Positions 26,669-34,033 of a DNA stretch of 64,000 nt are shown piece after piece. Under the pieces are notes generated by a model, which saw only the letters and a program-made list of their open reading frames with translations, was not told the origin of the DNA and did no database searches. Positions within the stretch are counted from its first letter, which is position 1, and every line of letters begins with the position of its first letter. Both the position numbers and the translations under genes were made by a program. This DNA comes from CAYVVT01 sp964454335. GTDB lineage: Bacteria > Fidelibacterota > UBA8477 > JABMPR01. Where the stretch lies: contig CAYVVT010000011.1 in the NCBI GenBank assembly GCA_964454335.1, positions 1 through 64,000 of the forward strand, written 5' to 3'.

Positions 26669-27684
26669 GATCTCTTCCTCCGTGCAGACAGTGAATCTCC
26701 GATCCAGCGTCCAAAATCCAGGAATATGTGTGCAAACAGGAGGGACATCACACCGGCTGTCAGAAGGATGAATCCCCATTCCACATAGAACAGGATGGCG
26801 TTTTCCCTGGGAGTCGGTTTTGAATGGATGGCCGCCAGGGCGAATTCCGGAGTGGCATCGGGATGACAGAAGGAATTGGCCGAACAGGTCATTTGAATGT
26901 TGTTGGCATGGATACTTGAATTGGGGTCGTCCGCCGGCAGGTTCAGGTGGTTGCGATGACAGTCCATGCAATTGGCTACTTCATCCAGCCCGCGTTTCAG
27001 CGCCTTGCCGTGGAATTGATGTTCGAATCCTGCCACCTGCGTCAGGTTGACATCAAACTCCCGCATACGGCTCTGGTCCGCATGACAGGAGGAACACAGG
27101 TTTACCACCTCGATTGACGTCTCGGCGGCCCGGTGCCCGGTATGTGCCTGCAGATGCAGGATCACACTCTCCAGACCCCTGTTCTCATGACAACGGATGC
27201 AGTGGCTGATGTCCGCTGACATCTCGCTCTGCTCGATATCCTTGCGGAAGGCGTTGCTGTGACAGTATTTGCAATCCGGCTTCTGAGCATTCTGCTCTTC
27301 GGAATATTCCGGTCTCATCGCATGCGAACTGCGGGCATGAGCAGCCACCTGCTCCTCATGGGAGAAGCCCGTCAGGGCGAATGGCCGGCTGATGTGACAG
27401 GCTTTGCTGCAATCGACTCTCTTGATCTCCTGAGGATGTGGGAATTCGTTGATGTCCGTGTGGCAGTCACGACAGACCACATTCCTGTGGATCGAATGAT
27501 TGTAGCTATCGGCTGCGACCTCAAAGCTGCGGATGGACCCATTCTCACCAGCTATTCCCAACAGGGCCAGACTGTGGCAGAGATTGCAGTTCTCCGCATC
27601 AGCCTGCTCCTCCTGGGCAAGGGTGGTACTGAATACAAGGATCAGTATCAAAGAAATGGCGATACCGAATTTATACTCGCGCAT
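26665..27684 (-). CDS. Multiheme cytochrome c with C-terminal membrane helix (CbcA-like)
   Basis: 339 residues. Signal peptide (FGIAISLILILVFSTTLAQ), six canonical CXXCH (CNLCH, CRDCH, CKYCH, CIRCH, CSSCH, CMDCH) and two spaced variants, CSKACH (CX3CH) and CSANSFCH (CX5CH), then a membrane helix (WGFILLTAGVMSLLFAHIFLDF) and a basic end. The variants fall where the fused paralogue at 15714 has CEGCRDCH and CGECH, so these positions are diverging heme sites. Overlap with the cytochrome b gene points to an obligate pair. First gene of its transcription unit; a dyad-containing promoter candidate lies upstream. Confidence 0.83.
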   Translation of the reverse strand: MREYKFGIAISLILILVFSTTLAQEEQADAENCNLCHSLALLGIAGENGSIRSFEVAADSYNHSIHRNVVCRDCHTDINEFPHPQEIKRVDCSKACHISRPFALTGFSHEEQVAAHARSSHAMRPEYSEEQNAQKPDCKYCHSNAFRKDIEQSEMSADISHCIRCHENRGLESVILHLQAHTGHRAAETSIEVVNLCSSCHADQSRMREFDVNLTQVAGFEHQFHGKALKRGLDEVANCMDCHRNHLNLPADDPNSSIHANNIQMTCSANSFCHPDATPEFALAAIHSKPTPRENAILFYVEWGFILLTAGVMSLLFAHIFLDFGRWIGDSLSARRKRS

Positions 27685-27754
27685 GGTTTTCTCTACTATT
27701 GCAGTGAGCGGGGATCATGCCATCCTCAACTTTCACTAATGTTCACCTAAACCC

Positions 27755-27785
27755 TATACATTGAACTGGATCTAGCCAGTTCAAT
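27755..27785 (-). promoter_or_regulatory. Candidate long-spacer promoter with dyad (MerR-type)
   Basis: On the minus strand TTGAAA (27780-27785) and TGTATA (27755-27760) are separated by 19 nt, and the spacer is filled by an inverted repeat, arms TTGAAACTGG and CCAGTTCAA. Nineteen-nt spacers with an internal dyad are the mark of promoters activated by MerR-family proteins, and such a regulator is encoded at 30438-30902. The -10 box is weak, so this is a candidate. Confidence 0.4.
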
Positions 27786-27796
27786 TACAGATAAGA

Positions 27797-27829
27797 AAGG
27801 GGAGCCGAGTATCCTTCGGCCCCCCTTTT
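27797..27829 (-). terminator. Probable terminator after the rhodanese gene
   Basis: Stem AAAGGGG-A-GCCGA pairing with TTCGGC-C-CCCCTTT with one mismatch, 48 nt beyond the rhodanese stop. It separates the MerR/cytochrome/rhodanese unit from the downstream cytochrome operon. Confidence 0.6.
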
Positions 27830-27876
27830 TCGAAACGTGTTTGATCATTTCAATCAAACCTGACAAATGAGCGCTC

Positions 27877-28827
27877 CTACTCGTAGGTGTAATCGAATGA
27901 TGCGCTCCATTTGTGACCTTCAAGTTCGTCATAGATCATGCTGTTCACACCGAACTTAAGGCTCTTGGCGTCATAACCAAGGGCTAGGAGCCAGGCAGTC
28001 ATCATAGATGAGGTCTGACCGGTCCAGCAGTAGGTTACCACCGTTGCTTCAGGATCGAGCATGTTGATCATATCATCAGCAATGGTCAGGGTATTGGGTG
28101 TCACCTGATAGGCCCCGTCGATGTGGCCATACAGGTTCCAATCGTCGACTGCCCAGTAGTTGATGATCTGATAGTTCTCTGGTGCAGCCAGAACGTCTGC
28201 GCTCGTAATCCCCTTGAAACCGGCCAGGATGAAATCAACGCGTTCCGCCAAGATGGCAGCACCGTCTGTCTGCGTGGTTTCGATCACTGGATCGTCCATG
28301 CCTGTCGGCAGGCTGGGAGCAGCTGCGGTTGACCAGTTGTCGTGTCCAACGGCGATGTTACCGATGTTACCTGTCCACAGATCGAAATCACTGTGCCATG
28401 CACTCATCCCGAACTTCATGGTCTTGGCGTCGGTATAGCCACTGAGACGCAGGGCCACCACGGCGTGTGCAGCCGACTGGCCTGTGTAACAGACAACTAC
28501 TACTGGTTTGTCATCGGTGTTCTCGTCCTGCACCGTGGCGACAACTTCAGCATAGCTTGAGTTGACGGCACCGGGAACATGACCGGTTGCGTAGACCTCT
28601 GCAGAGCGGATGTCGACGATGAAATAATCATCTTCGCTGCCATAAACTGCATCTGCGCCAATGATCCAACTGGCAATGATATCCGGTGAATCCATGGCGT
28701 TGTCAGCCATGTACTCGGTCAGGAGCTCAAACGCTGTTGCATCGTCATCCCCATCATCTGATTCACACCCCCAGAACAGGCCGAGTGTCAAGATCAGAAC
28801 GGTCAATAGTCTCCAATCAAATTTCAT
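27877..28827 (-). CDS. Tandem-rhodanese lipoprotein
   Basis: 316 residues. The lipoprotein signal LLTVLILTLGLFWGC gives a lipobox Cys, followed by an acidic linker. Two rhodanese-like domains follow: the first (~50-150) has YFIVDIRSAEVYATGHVPGA and active-site loop VVVCYTGQSA; the second (~190-300) has loop VVTYCWTGQTSS. Both loop cysteines are present, so sulfur transfer or persulfide chemistry is possible. AGGAGGT precedes the ATG. As I recall, a rhodanese-family lipoprotein is also part of the Geobacter extHIJKL conduit cluster, which supports a shared, still unclear role in extracellular electron transfer. 39 nt after the broken cytochrome lipoprotein gene. Confidence 0.87.
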   Translation of the reverse strand: MKFDWRLLTVLILTLGLFWGCESDDGDDDATAFELLTEYMADNAMDSPDIIASWIIGADAVYGSEDDYFIVDIRSAEVYATGHVPGAVNSSYAEVVATVQDENTDDKPVVVVCYTGQSAAHAVVALRLSGYTDAKTMKFGMSAWHSDFDLWTGNIGNIAVGHDNWSTAAAPSLPTGMDDPVIETTQTDGAAILAERVDFILAGFKGITSADVLAAPENYQIINYWAVDDWNLYGHIDGAYQVTPNTLTIADDMINMLDPEATVVTYCWTGQTSSMMTAWLLALGYDAKSLKFGVNSMIYDELEGHKWSASFDYTYE

Positions 28828-28866
28828 TGTACCTCCTTTTTGATTGATTCCTAATTACTCTCTCGG

Positions 28867-30219
28867 TTAATCGTGATAGTGACATGCATCCCGGCAACTG
28901 ATGATCTGTCCATCGAAGGTGACATACTGGTTCGCCACCAGTTCATCACTGAGATCATCTCCGGTTGCATCGTTAGTTATATCGTCTTCATACAGAAAGT
29001 TGGCAATATTCATCGTGGATGCTGCTGCAGTACCATGGATATGGCAAGCTGTCCTGCACGTTGTATTGTCATAATCCGCCTGGGCGGGCTCCAGCCAGGC
29101 TGAATCGACCAGGGTCCTGGCAGTCCAGCGCTGGATATTGTGCGGGCTGGTGTATTTCCAGGTGGGCATGGAGTTAAAGGCCTCGGCATTTTCTACAAGC
29201 ATGTCCGCGACACCCCAGGGATCGTTCCTGTAGGCATCCGGTGAGATGGGGATGTGTCGCACCGCGATGTATTCCGCATCTGCATGGACATAACCTGACA
29301 ATCCATATTTGGGATTCTTGCCGATCTTGAACTGGGCGTAAACCCGGTACTCACCACTGTTATCTTCCTCGTACTCATGTGTCCAGTTACCAGCGTGGCA
29401 GGTATTGCAATTGTTATACTGCTGGGAGTGACAGACGAAGCAGGCCAGATCCGCTCCATCGTCAAAGTTGCCATTGGGCCAGTGTTTGGTGTGATAGGCG
29501 TTGCTGGTGGTCGAGGCGCCGTGACAGTCTACACACTGGGGCAGACCCTGGACCTCATATCGTGATGTGTACTGCGCGTCAGATTCACCATCGCCGTGCA
29601 GATCTTCGTGATGGCAGTCCAAACAGGTCATACCCGCTTCGTTATGGACGTCGGGATGGTTTCCTGGCAAACGTTCCTCATTCCCATTCCAGTCGTCACC
29701 GATACGTGAACCATGGCAAGCGGTGCAGACGTTCTCTTCATCCGGTGTCCGGATGAACTGATGGCTGTAACCCACACGCTGGACGAGGAAGCCTTTACCT
29801 GCACTATGCGGCCGGCTGACATGGCATTGCCCACAGGTTGTGTGGCAACCCGAACAATCCTTGGTCCAGCCTTCCTGAACCCCCGTCGGACATTCTTCAA
29901 AGGACCCGACACCCAGGCGTGCAGCGATATGGGCCTTTTCACCCCATAATTGACTGTGCATGCTGGTCTCGTTCTGTCGGACGATATCCGAGTGGCACTG
30001 GGAACCATTACAACCATAATCGGCATCGGCTGAGGGATCGACCGTCATGTTGGTATGGGCCATCCGGAATGCGGAGGTATCATCCTCGGCATCTGCCGGG
30101 GATGTACCCTGATGACAGCCTGCACAACCAATGGCGGCATGCTGCGGATCGATATCGGCGTAGGATTCGATACCAGCCTGATCACTTAAGCGGATCCATA
30201 CTTTTTCCGTGAGCGTCAA
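28867..30219 (-). pseudogene. Multiheme cytochrome c lipoprotein, C-terminal part after in-frame TGA
   Basis: About 450 residues that continue, in the same frame, the 67-residue lipoprotein at 30238-30441; only the TGA at 30238-30240 separates them. Counting through it, the linker reads PG-stop-GGGAAPLTLTE, so a single GGA to TGA change in a glycine run explains the break. This part has no signal peptide of its own and only a weak TTG start, yet holds eight CXXCH (CAGCH, CSGCH, CGQCH, CTACH, CLDCH, CVDCH, CFVCH, CNTCH) and variants CNGSQCH, CRTACH and CRDACH. Without the signal it could not receive heme. Nonsense mutation, sequence error or readthrough are all possible. Confidence 0.75.
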
Positions 30220-30237
30220 CGGCGCCGCACCGCCGCC

Positions 30238-30441
30238 TCACCCGGGGGCGCTGTGACCGTCATCAGGTGGTTCAAGGTCCAGTGCATTGATCACTCTGGT
30301 AAGAGTGGACTTACTGGTGTGACAGCCTTCACAGGTGTATTCCGCCAGATCCTTGTCGTTGGGTATAATGCTGTCGCATCCCGTGAGGAACATGAAGACA
30401 GCGATGATGACCAGTATGGGGTATAATGATCTTAGTCTCAT
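30238..30441 (-). CDS. Cytochrome c lipoprotein, N-terminal part up to in-frame TGA
   Basis: 67 residues: lipoprotein signal (LYPILVIIAVFMFLTGC), then one heme site CEGCH and an end in EPPDDGHSAPG followed by TGA. Read through the TGA the product is a ~524-residue surface lipoprotein with nine canonical heme sites and three variants. As encoded, it would be a monoheme stub. ATG overlaps the end of the MerR gene by ATGA, so both are on one transcript. Confidence 0.7.
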   Translation of the reverse strand: MRLRSLYPILVIIAVFMFLTGCDSIIPNDKDLAEYTCEGCHTSKSTLTRVINALDLEPPDDGHSAPG

Positions 30442-30902
30442 TTGAGCTTCACCGATAATATTTCTTTCAGATTGTCAACGTTCAGTACATGCTGATACAC
30501 TTCGCACTCACGACAATTATCACCGCGCTTCTTGCAAGGTGTGCCGTCATAGCTCCAGCAAGGCTGATCGCTCTTGTGACCCGCCGGGCAGCCCCTGAAA
30601 TCTTCCATGCAACATTGCTTAATGTCCCAACAGGGGAGCAGTGACAGGAGATAGCGGATCCCGGCATAATTGAGTTTATGCTCGTGTATCTGTTTTTGAA
30701 TACACTCCAACCACGTGACGTCCTCCGGCGTGAAACGACGATGGCCTGATTCCAGCTTATGCGGGACCATGAGACCCTCGCGCTCATAAAGACGCAATGT
30801 TTCCACCGATATGTTCAGTTGCTGGGCAACTTTCTTGGGTGTAAACAGGTTCTCAGCCGGAGGCGTGGTTTCGGACATGCTGTCTGGTGATTGTATTCCC
30901 AT
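30438..30902 (-). CDS. MerR-family regulator with Cys-rich two-CW-type domain
   Basis: 154 residues. The N-terminal winged helix-turn-helix is of MerR type (FTPKKVAQQLNISVETLRLYEREG, then GHRRFTPEDV). A short helix leads to a C-terminal domain with eight cysteines: LLPCWDIKQCC, RGCPAGH, QPCWSYDGTPC and DNCREC. The pattern CW...C...CPA...CW...GT.C...C..C matches the two-CW domain I know from anaerobe regulators; it may bind a metal or Fe-S cluster or sense thiol redox state. First gene of the minus-strand electron-transfer region, so the likely controller of it. A palindrome GTATTCAGGAATAC lies 6 nt upstream of the start. Confidence 0.83.
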   Translation of the reverse strand: MGIQSPDSMSETTPPAENLFTPKKVAQQLNISVETLRLYEREGLMVPHKLESGHRRFTPEDVTWLECIQKQIHEHKLNYAGIRYLLSLLPCWDIKQCCMEDFRGCPAGHKSDQPCWSYDGTPCKKRGDNCRECEVYQHVLNVDNLKEILSVKLK

Positions 30903-31224
30903 TTTCAGTATTCAGGAATACGGGATTACAAACTACGTGCCAGTTATACGGCATATTTAACAGCAGCATTAGCTGTCAAAATCACACTTTGTAAAGCGAG
31001 GGTATTAATGCGTTTTGCATGAAATAGTTGCTATTAGCAAAAAGAGCCTTTCAGAATACCGCATTCCAAGCTTTGGACATTGCTCTCAGATTCTTGATAC
31101 CTGGTAATGATGATTCTCAATAACAAGAATTAACCTTTTAAACGATTGACAGGCTGTGGACCCTCCTTTTATACTGTTTCAGCACACCTGACAACCTGAA
31201 AACGGTCAGGGTGTATTAGGCTAT
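30903..31224. other. Divergent intergenic region between merR-like gene and glycosylase
   Basis: No gene in 322 nt. It holds the perfect palindrome GTATTCAGGAATAC (30908-30921) next to the regulator's start, a related GAATACCGCATTC at 31054-31066, a minus-strand TTGACA near 30977-30982 without a convincing -10 box, and the + strand promoter listed separately. The palindromes are candidate autoregulatory sites. Confidence 0.5.
31146..31175 (+). promoter_or_regulatory. Sigma-70-type promoter for the glycosylase operon
   Basis: TTGACA (31146-31151), an 18-nt spacer and TATACT (31170-31175). The leader before the ATG at 31225 contains a small CCTGAC/GTCAGG inverted repeat (31187-31210). Confidence 0.65.
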
Positions 31225-31896
31225 ATGGACCAGAAGAATCTTGAGCAGACCTTTTTTGATCGTGATGCACAGATCGTTGCCCGTGATCTATTGGGTAAGA
31301 TCATCAGGGTGAAACGACCAGAGGGCTGGCTGGCTGCCCAAATCGTTGAAACGGAAGCTTACTACCTGGCGGAAAAGGCCAGCCATGCATCCCTTGGCTT
31401 TACCGATAAGCGGGCAGCTCTGTTCATGCCTCCGGGAACGATCTACATGTATCACGCCCGGGGAGGTCCCTCGCTTAATTTCAGTTGCCGGGGCGCAGGC
31501 AATGCCGTCCTGATCAAGGCGGGAAGGCCCTTCCCCACTGCAGCCACCGAGAATGCGCTTGCACTGATGCAGACTTTGAACCCTGTCAGGACGAACGGGA
31601 CCTTCCGTCCTGCCCATCGACTCTGTGCCGGACAGACCCTCTTATGCCGGAGTCTCGGCTTAGAAGTGAAGATCTGGGACCAGCAGCAGCTGGATCCTGA
31701 GAGATTCACACTGGTCGATGTTGGTGAGTATCCCGCCCGGATCATCCAGACGACCCGCCTGGGAATACCAGCAGGTCGCGATGGACATCTGACATATCGC
31801 TTTATTCATTTTGATCATGTAAGGTCCTGCACCCGGAACCCCATGCGCATGCGGGATGCGAGTGAAGGAAAAACATACACGATTCTGGAGCAATGA
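31225..31896 (+). CDS. mpg: DNA-3-methyladenine glycosylase (AAG/MPG family)
   Basis: 223 residues, full length. The family signature is clear: FFDRDAQIVARDLLGKII, then IVETEAYYLAEKASHAS with the catalytic glutamate in the E-T-E-A-Y motif, MPPGTIYMYHARG and NFSCRGAGNAVLIKAGRP. It removes alkylated or deaminated purines such as 3-methyladenine and hypoxanthine in base excision repair. Driven by a near-consensus promoter; its end overlaps the next gene by 4 nt, although the two have no evident functional link. Confidence 0.95.
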   Translation: MDQKNLEQTFFDRDAQIVARDLLGKIIRVKRPEGWLAAQIVETEAYYLAEKASHASLGFTDKRAALFMPPGTIYMYHARGGPSLNFSCRGAGNAVLIKAGRPFPTAATENALALMQTLNPVRTNGTFRPAHRLCAGQTLLCRSLGLEVKIWDQQQLDPERFTLVDVGEYPARIIQTTRLGIPAGRDGHLTYRFIHFDHVRSCTRNPMRMRDASEGKTYTILEQ

Positions 31897-32558
31897 TGAT
31901 GAAATCACGAACCATGCCGTTTATCCTGCTGTTGAGTTTCTCCCTGGTCCAGGCCGGCGATATCGAGGATCAGATGATGAACCAGGGACTGATCGATATT
32001 CAGAGCCTGGATGCCAGTATACAGATCGATCTGAAATACTCCGGGAAAGATAATTTTCTCGGCAAAGATGCTTATGGCGAACTGAACAGGTGCTATCTGC
32101 AGCCTGAAGCTGCTGAGAAGCTCGTGACAGCCCAGAAGTTGCTCAAGGAGAAGCGGCCGGACCTGACCCTGCTGGTCTATGATGGCGCACGGCCTCGATC
32201 GGTCCAGCGTTCCATGTGGGCCTTGGTGGAAGGTGGCAAGCTGGAGAAGTATGTTGCCAACCCAGACCGCGGCTCAATCCACAATTATGGCTGTGCAGTG
32301 GATCTCACGCTGGCAACCCTTGATGGTACTGAGCTGGACATGGGGACCCCCTTTGATTATTTCGGGGATCTCAGCGAGCCACGGCACGAGTCCAGGTTTC
32401 TCGAACAGGGGATCCTTTCAGAAGAACAGGTTGCCAACCGGGAACTACTAAGGGAGGTCATGACTGCAGCTGGCTTTCATGTACTGGATATTGAGTGGTG
32501 GCATTTCAATGCATATCCGGGTAAAGTGACCCGGGAGAAGTTCAAGATCATAGAGTAA
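31893..32558 (+). CDS. Exported D-Ala-D-Ala dipeptidase, VanX/DdpX type (M15D)
   Basis: 221 residues; MMMKSRTMPFILLLSFSLVQAG is a signal peptide, placing it in the periplasm. M15D residues: VYDGARPRSVQ, the zinc motif SIHNYGCAVDLTL (His and Asp) and the catalytic EWWHF with Glu and the third zinc His. It hydrolyses D-Ala-D-Ala from peptidoglycan turnover; vancomycin resistance is not implied, as no vanHA genes are present. Start overlaps the glycosylase stop (ATGA). Confidence 0.92.
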   Translation: MMMKSRTMPFILLLSFSLVQAGDIEDQMMNQGLIDIQSLDASIQIDLKYSGKDNFLGKDAYGELNRCYLQPEAAEKLVTAQKLLKEKRPDLTLLVYDGARPRSVQRSMWALVEGGKLEKYVANPDRGSIHNYGCAVDLTLATLDGTELDMGTPFDYFGDLSEPRHESRFLEQGILSEEQVANRELLREVMTAAGFHVLDIEWWHFNAYPGKVTREKFKIIE

Positions 32559-32580
32559 TACATATTACAAGGGAATCATC

Positions 32581-33987
32581 GTGAAGAAGAATACTGTCAG
32601 CCTGTCCGTCCTGGTGACCCTATCATTCATCCTGGTGGCGGGGCTCAGGGCGAACAACACACATGTGCCCCTGGCTGAATTCCAGGACAGACGCCAGAAA
32701 CTGGTTGAAGCTGCTGAAGGCATGGATGCCGTGATCCTCCTGGCAGCCGCACCCCGGGTTGAGCGCAATAATGATGTCGAGTATCCCTATCGTCAGAATT
32801 CGGACCTGTATTATCTCACAGCCTGGGAACAATCTCAAGCGATCCTCATCTTGCGGCTGAACGATGAGGCACCGGCAGATATCCACTTCTATGTGACTCC
32901 CCGCAATCCCAAATGGGAGATCTGGACTGGTCCTGGAAAGGGGATCGATGAAGCTGCAGAGATGCTGCCCGATGCAGAGGTCCATGCTATTGAAGATTTC
33001 TGGGGGGAGCTGCCTCGTCACCTGAGTGGCCGTTCCCACCTCATATTATCTGATGGTGGCGATCCGCAATTCCGAACACGTCTCGACATGGAACTCAAAC
33101 ACAGTCGTCATGCACCTGATATCGTCCAGGAAGCAAACACCATCATCAAGCAACTGCGCTTGATCAAATCTGAGAATGAGCTCAAGGACCTGCAGAAGGC
33201 CATTGACATCACCACTGCCTCACTGATGGACGTCTTTCGCAGCATCCCGTCACTCTCGAATGAATATGAGGTCGCCGCAGAGATCGAGTACGGATTTCGT
33301 CGCCGGGGTGCTGAGCGACTTGGCTTTCCCTGTATTGTGGGCAGTGGTATCAACGGGACCTATCTGCACTACGAGGCAAACAACCAGGAGCTGGACCACG
33401 GCGGGTTGATCCTCATGGATGTTGGGGCCGAATGGGGTTATTACTCTGCGGATGTGACCCGTACTGTACCGGTGGATGGAACTTTCAACAAAGCGCAACG
33501 CGAGCTCTATGACATAGTCCTGAACGCACATCTGAAGGCAATCGAGGCAGTGAGACCAGGTGCAGGCTTTCGCGAGCCGCACAAAGTTGCTGTCCGGGAG
33601 ATCACGATGAGCCTTATGGATAATGGTTGGCTGGAGGGTGAACTGGATACACTCATCGCCCATAAGGATTACCGCAGGTTCTTCATGCATGGGACCTCAC
33701 ACTGGCTGGGTCTCGATGTGCACGATGCTGGTGGATATGACGATGCCAGTGGTGTCCCACACATTCTGAAGCCAGGGATGGTACTCACGGTAGAACCAGG
33801 GATCTACATTGCTCCGGATCTGGAGGGAGTGCCCAGAAAATATCGAGAAATCGGAATTCGGATCGAGGATGATGTCCTGGTAACTGAGGATGGATTCGAG
33901 GTTTTGAGTCGTTCCGCACCTGTTCAAGCGGATGAGATCGAGGCTCTGATGAAGGACTCCAGGCACTCCGGCAGAGGTGGGTTATAA
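32581..33987 (+). CDS. Exported Xaa-Pro aminopeptidase (M24B)
   Basis: 468 residues from GTG 32581. A signal peptide (VLVTLSFILVAGLRA) suggests a periplasmic location. An aminopeptidase P N-terminal domain (~25-170) precedes the pita-bread catalytic domain. Metal ligands: two Asp in MDVGAEWGYYSADVTRT, His in HGTSHWLGLDVHD, Glu in VEPGIYIAP and Glu in GIRIEDDVLV. It removes the first residue from peptides with proline second, so it fits peptide scavenging together with the preceding dipeptidase. 22 nt from it. Confidence 0.93.
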   Translation: MKKNTVSLSVLVTLSFILVAGLRANNTHVPLAEFQDRRQKLVEAAEGMDAVILLAAAPRVERNNDVEYPYRQNSDLYYLTAWEQSQAILILRLNDEAPADIHFYVTPRNPKWEIWTGPGKGIDEAAEMLPDAEVHAIEDFWGELPRHLSGRSHLILSDGGDPQFRTRLDMELKHSRHAPDIVQEANTIIKQLRLIKSENELKDLQKAIDITTASLMDVFRSIPSLSNEYEVAAEIEYGFRRRGAERLGFPCIVGSGINGTYLHYEANNQELDHGGLILMDVGAEWGYYSADVTRTVPVDGTFNKAQRELYDIVLNAHLKAIEAVRPGAGFREPHKVAVREITMSLMDNGWLEGELDTLIAHKDYRRFFMHGTSHWLGLDVHDAGGYDDASGVPHILKPGMVLTVEPGIYIAPDLEGVPRKYREIGIRIEDDVLVTEDGFEVLSRSAPVQADEIEALMKDSRHSGRGGL

Positions 33988-33990
33988 AAT

Positions 33991-34019
33991 TTGACAAGGG
34001 TAAGACCTTCGTCTATATT
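33991..34019 (+). promoter_or_regulatory. Strong sigma-70-type promoter, near-leaderless yceD transcript
   Basis: TTGACA (33991-33996), 17-nt spacer, TATATT (34014-34019). The expected start, ~34026, is only 7-9 nt before the ATG at 34034, and there is no Shine-Dalgarno sequence, so the mRNA would be nearly leaderless. Confidence 0.75.
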
Positions 34020-34033
34020 CCGCGGCTTTGACA

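Noticed and set aside
17977..28827. Dissimilatory nitrite reductase or hydroxylamine oxidoreductase cluster
   Set aside because: No CXXCK-type NrfA site, no P460 crosslink context and no nap/nrf accessory genes; the barrel and propellers fit extracellular transfer better.
30238..30240. TGA recoded as glycine genome-wide
   Set aside because: Many intact genes here end in TGA (for example fabH and fabD), so TGA is a normal stop in this organism.
31893..32558. Vancomycin resistance gene vanX
   Set aside because: It has an export signal and no vanH, vanA or vanRS neighbours; this fits peptidoglycan recycling.
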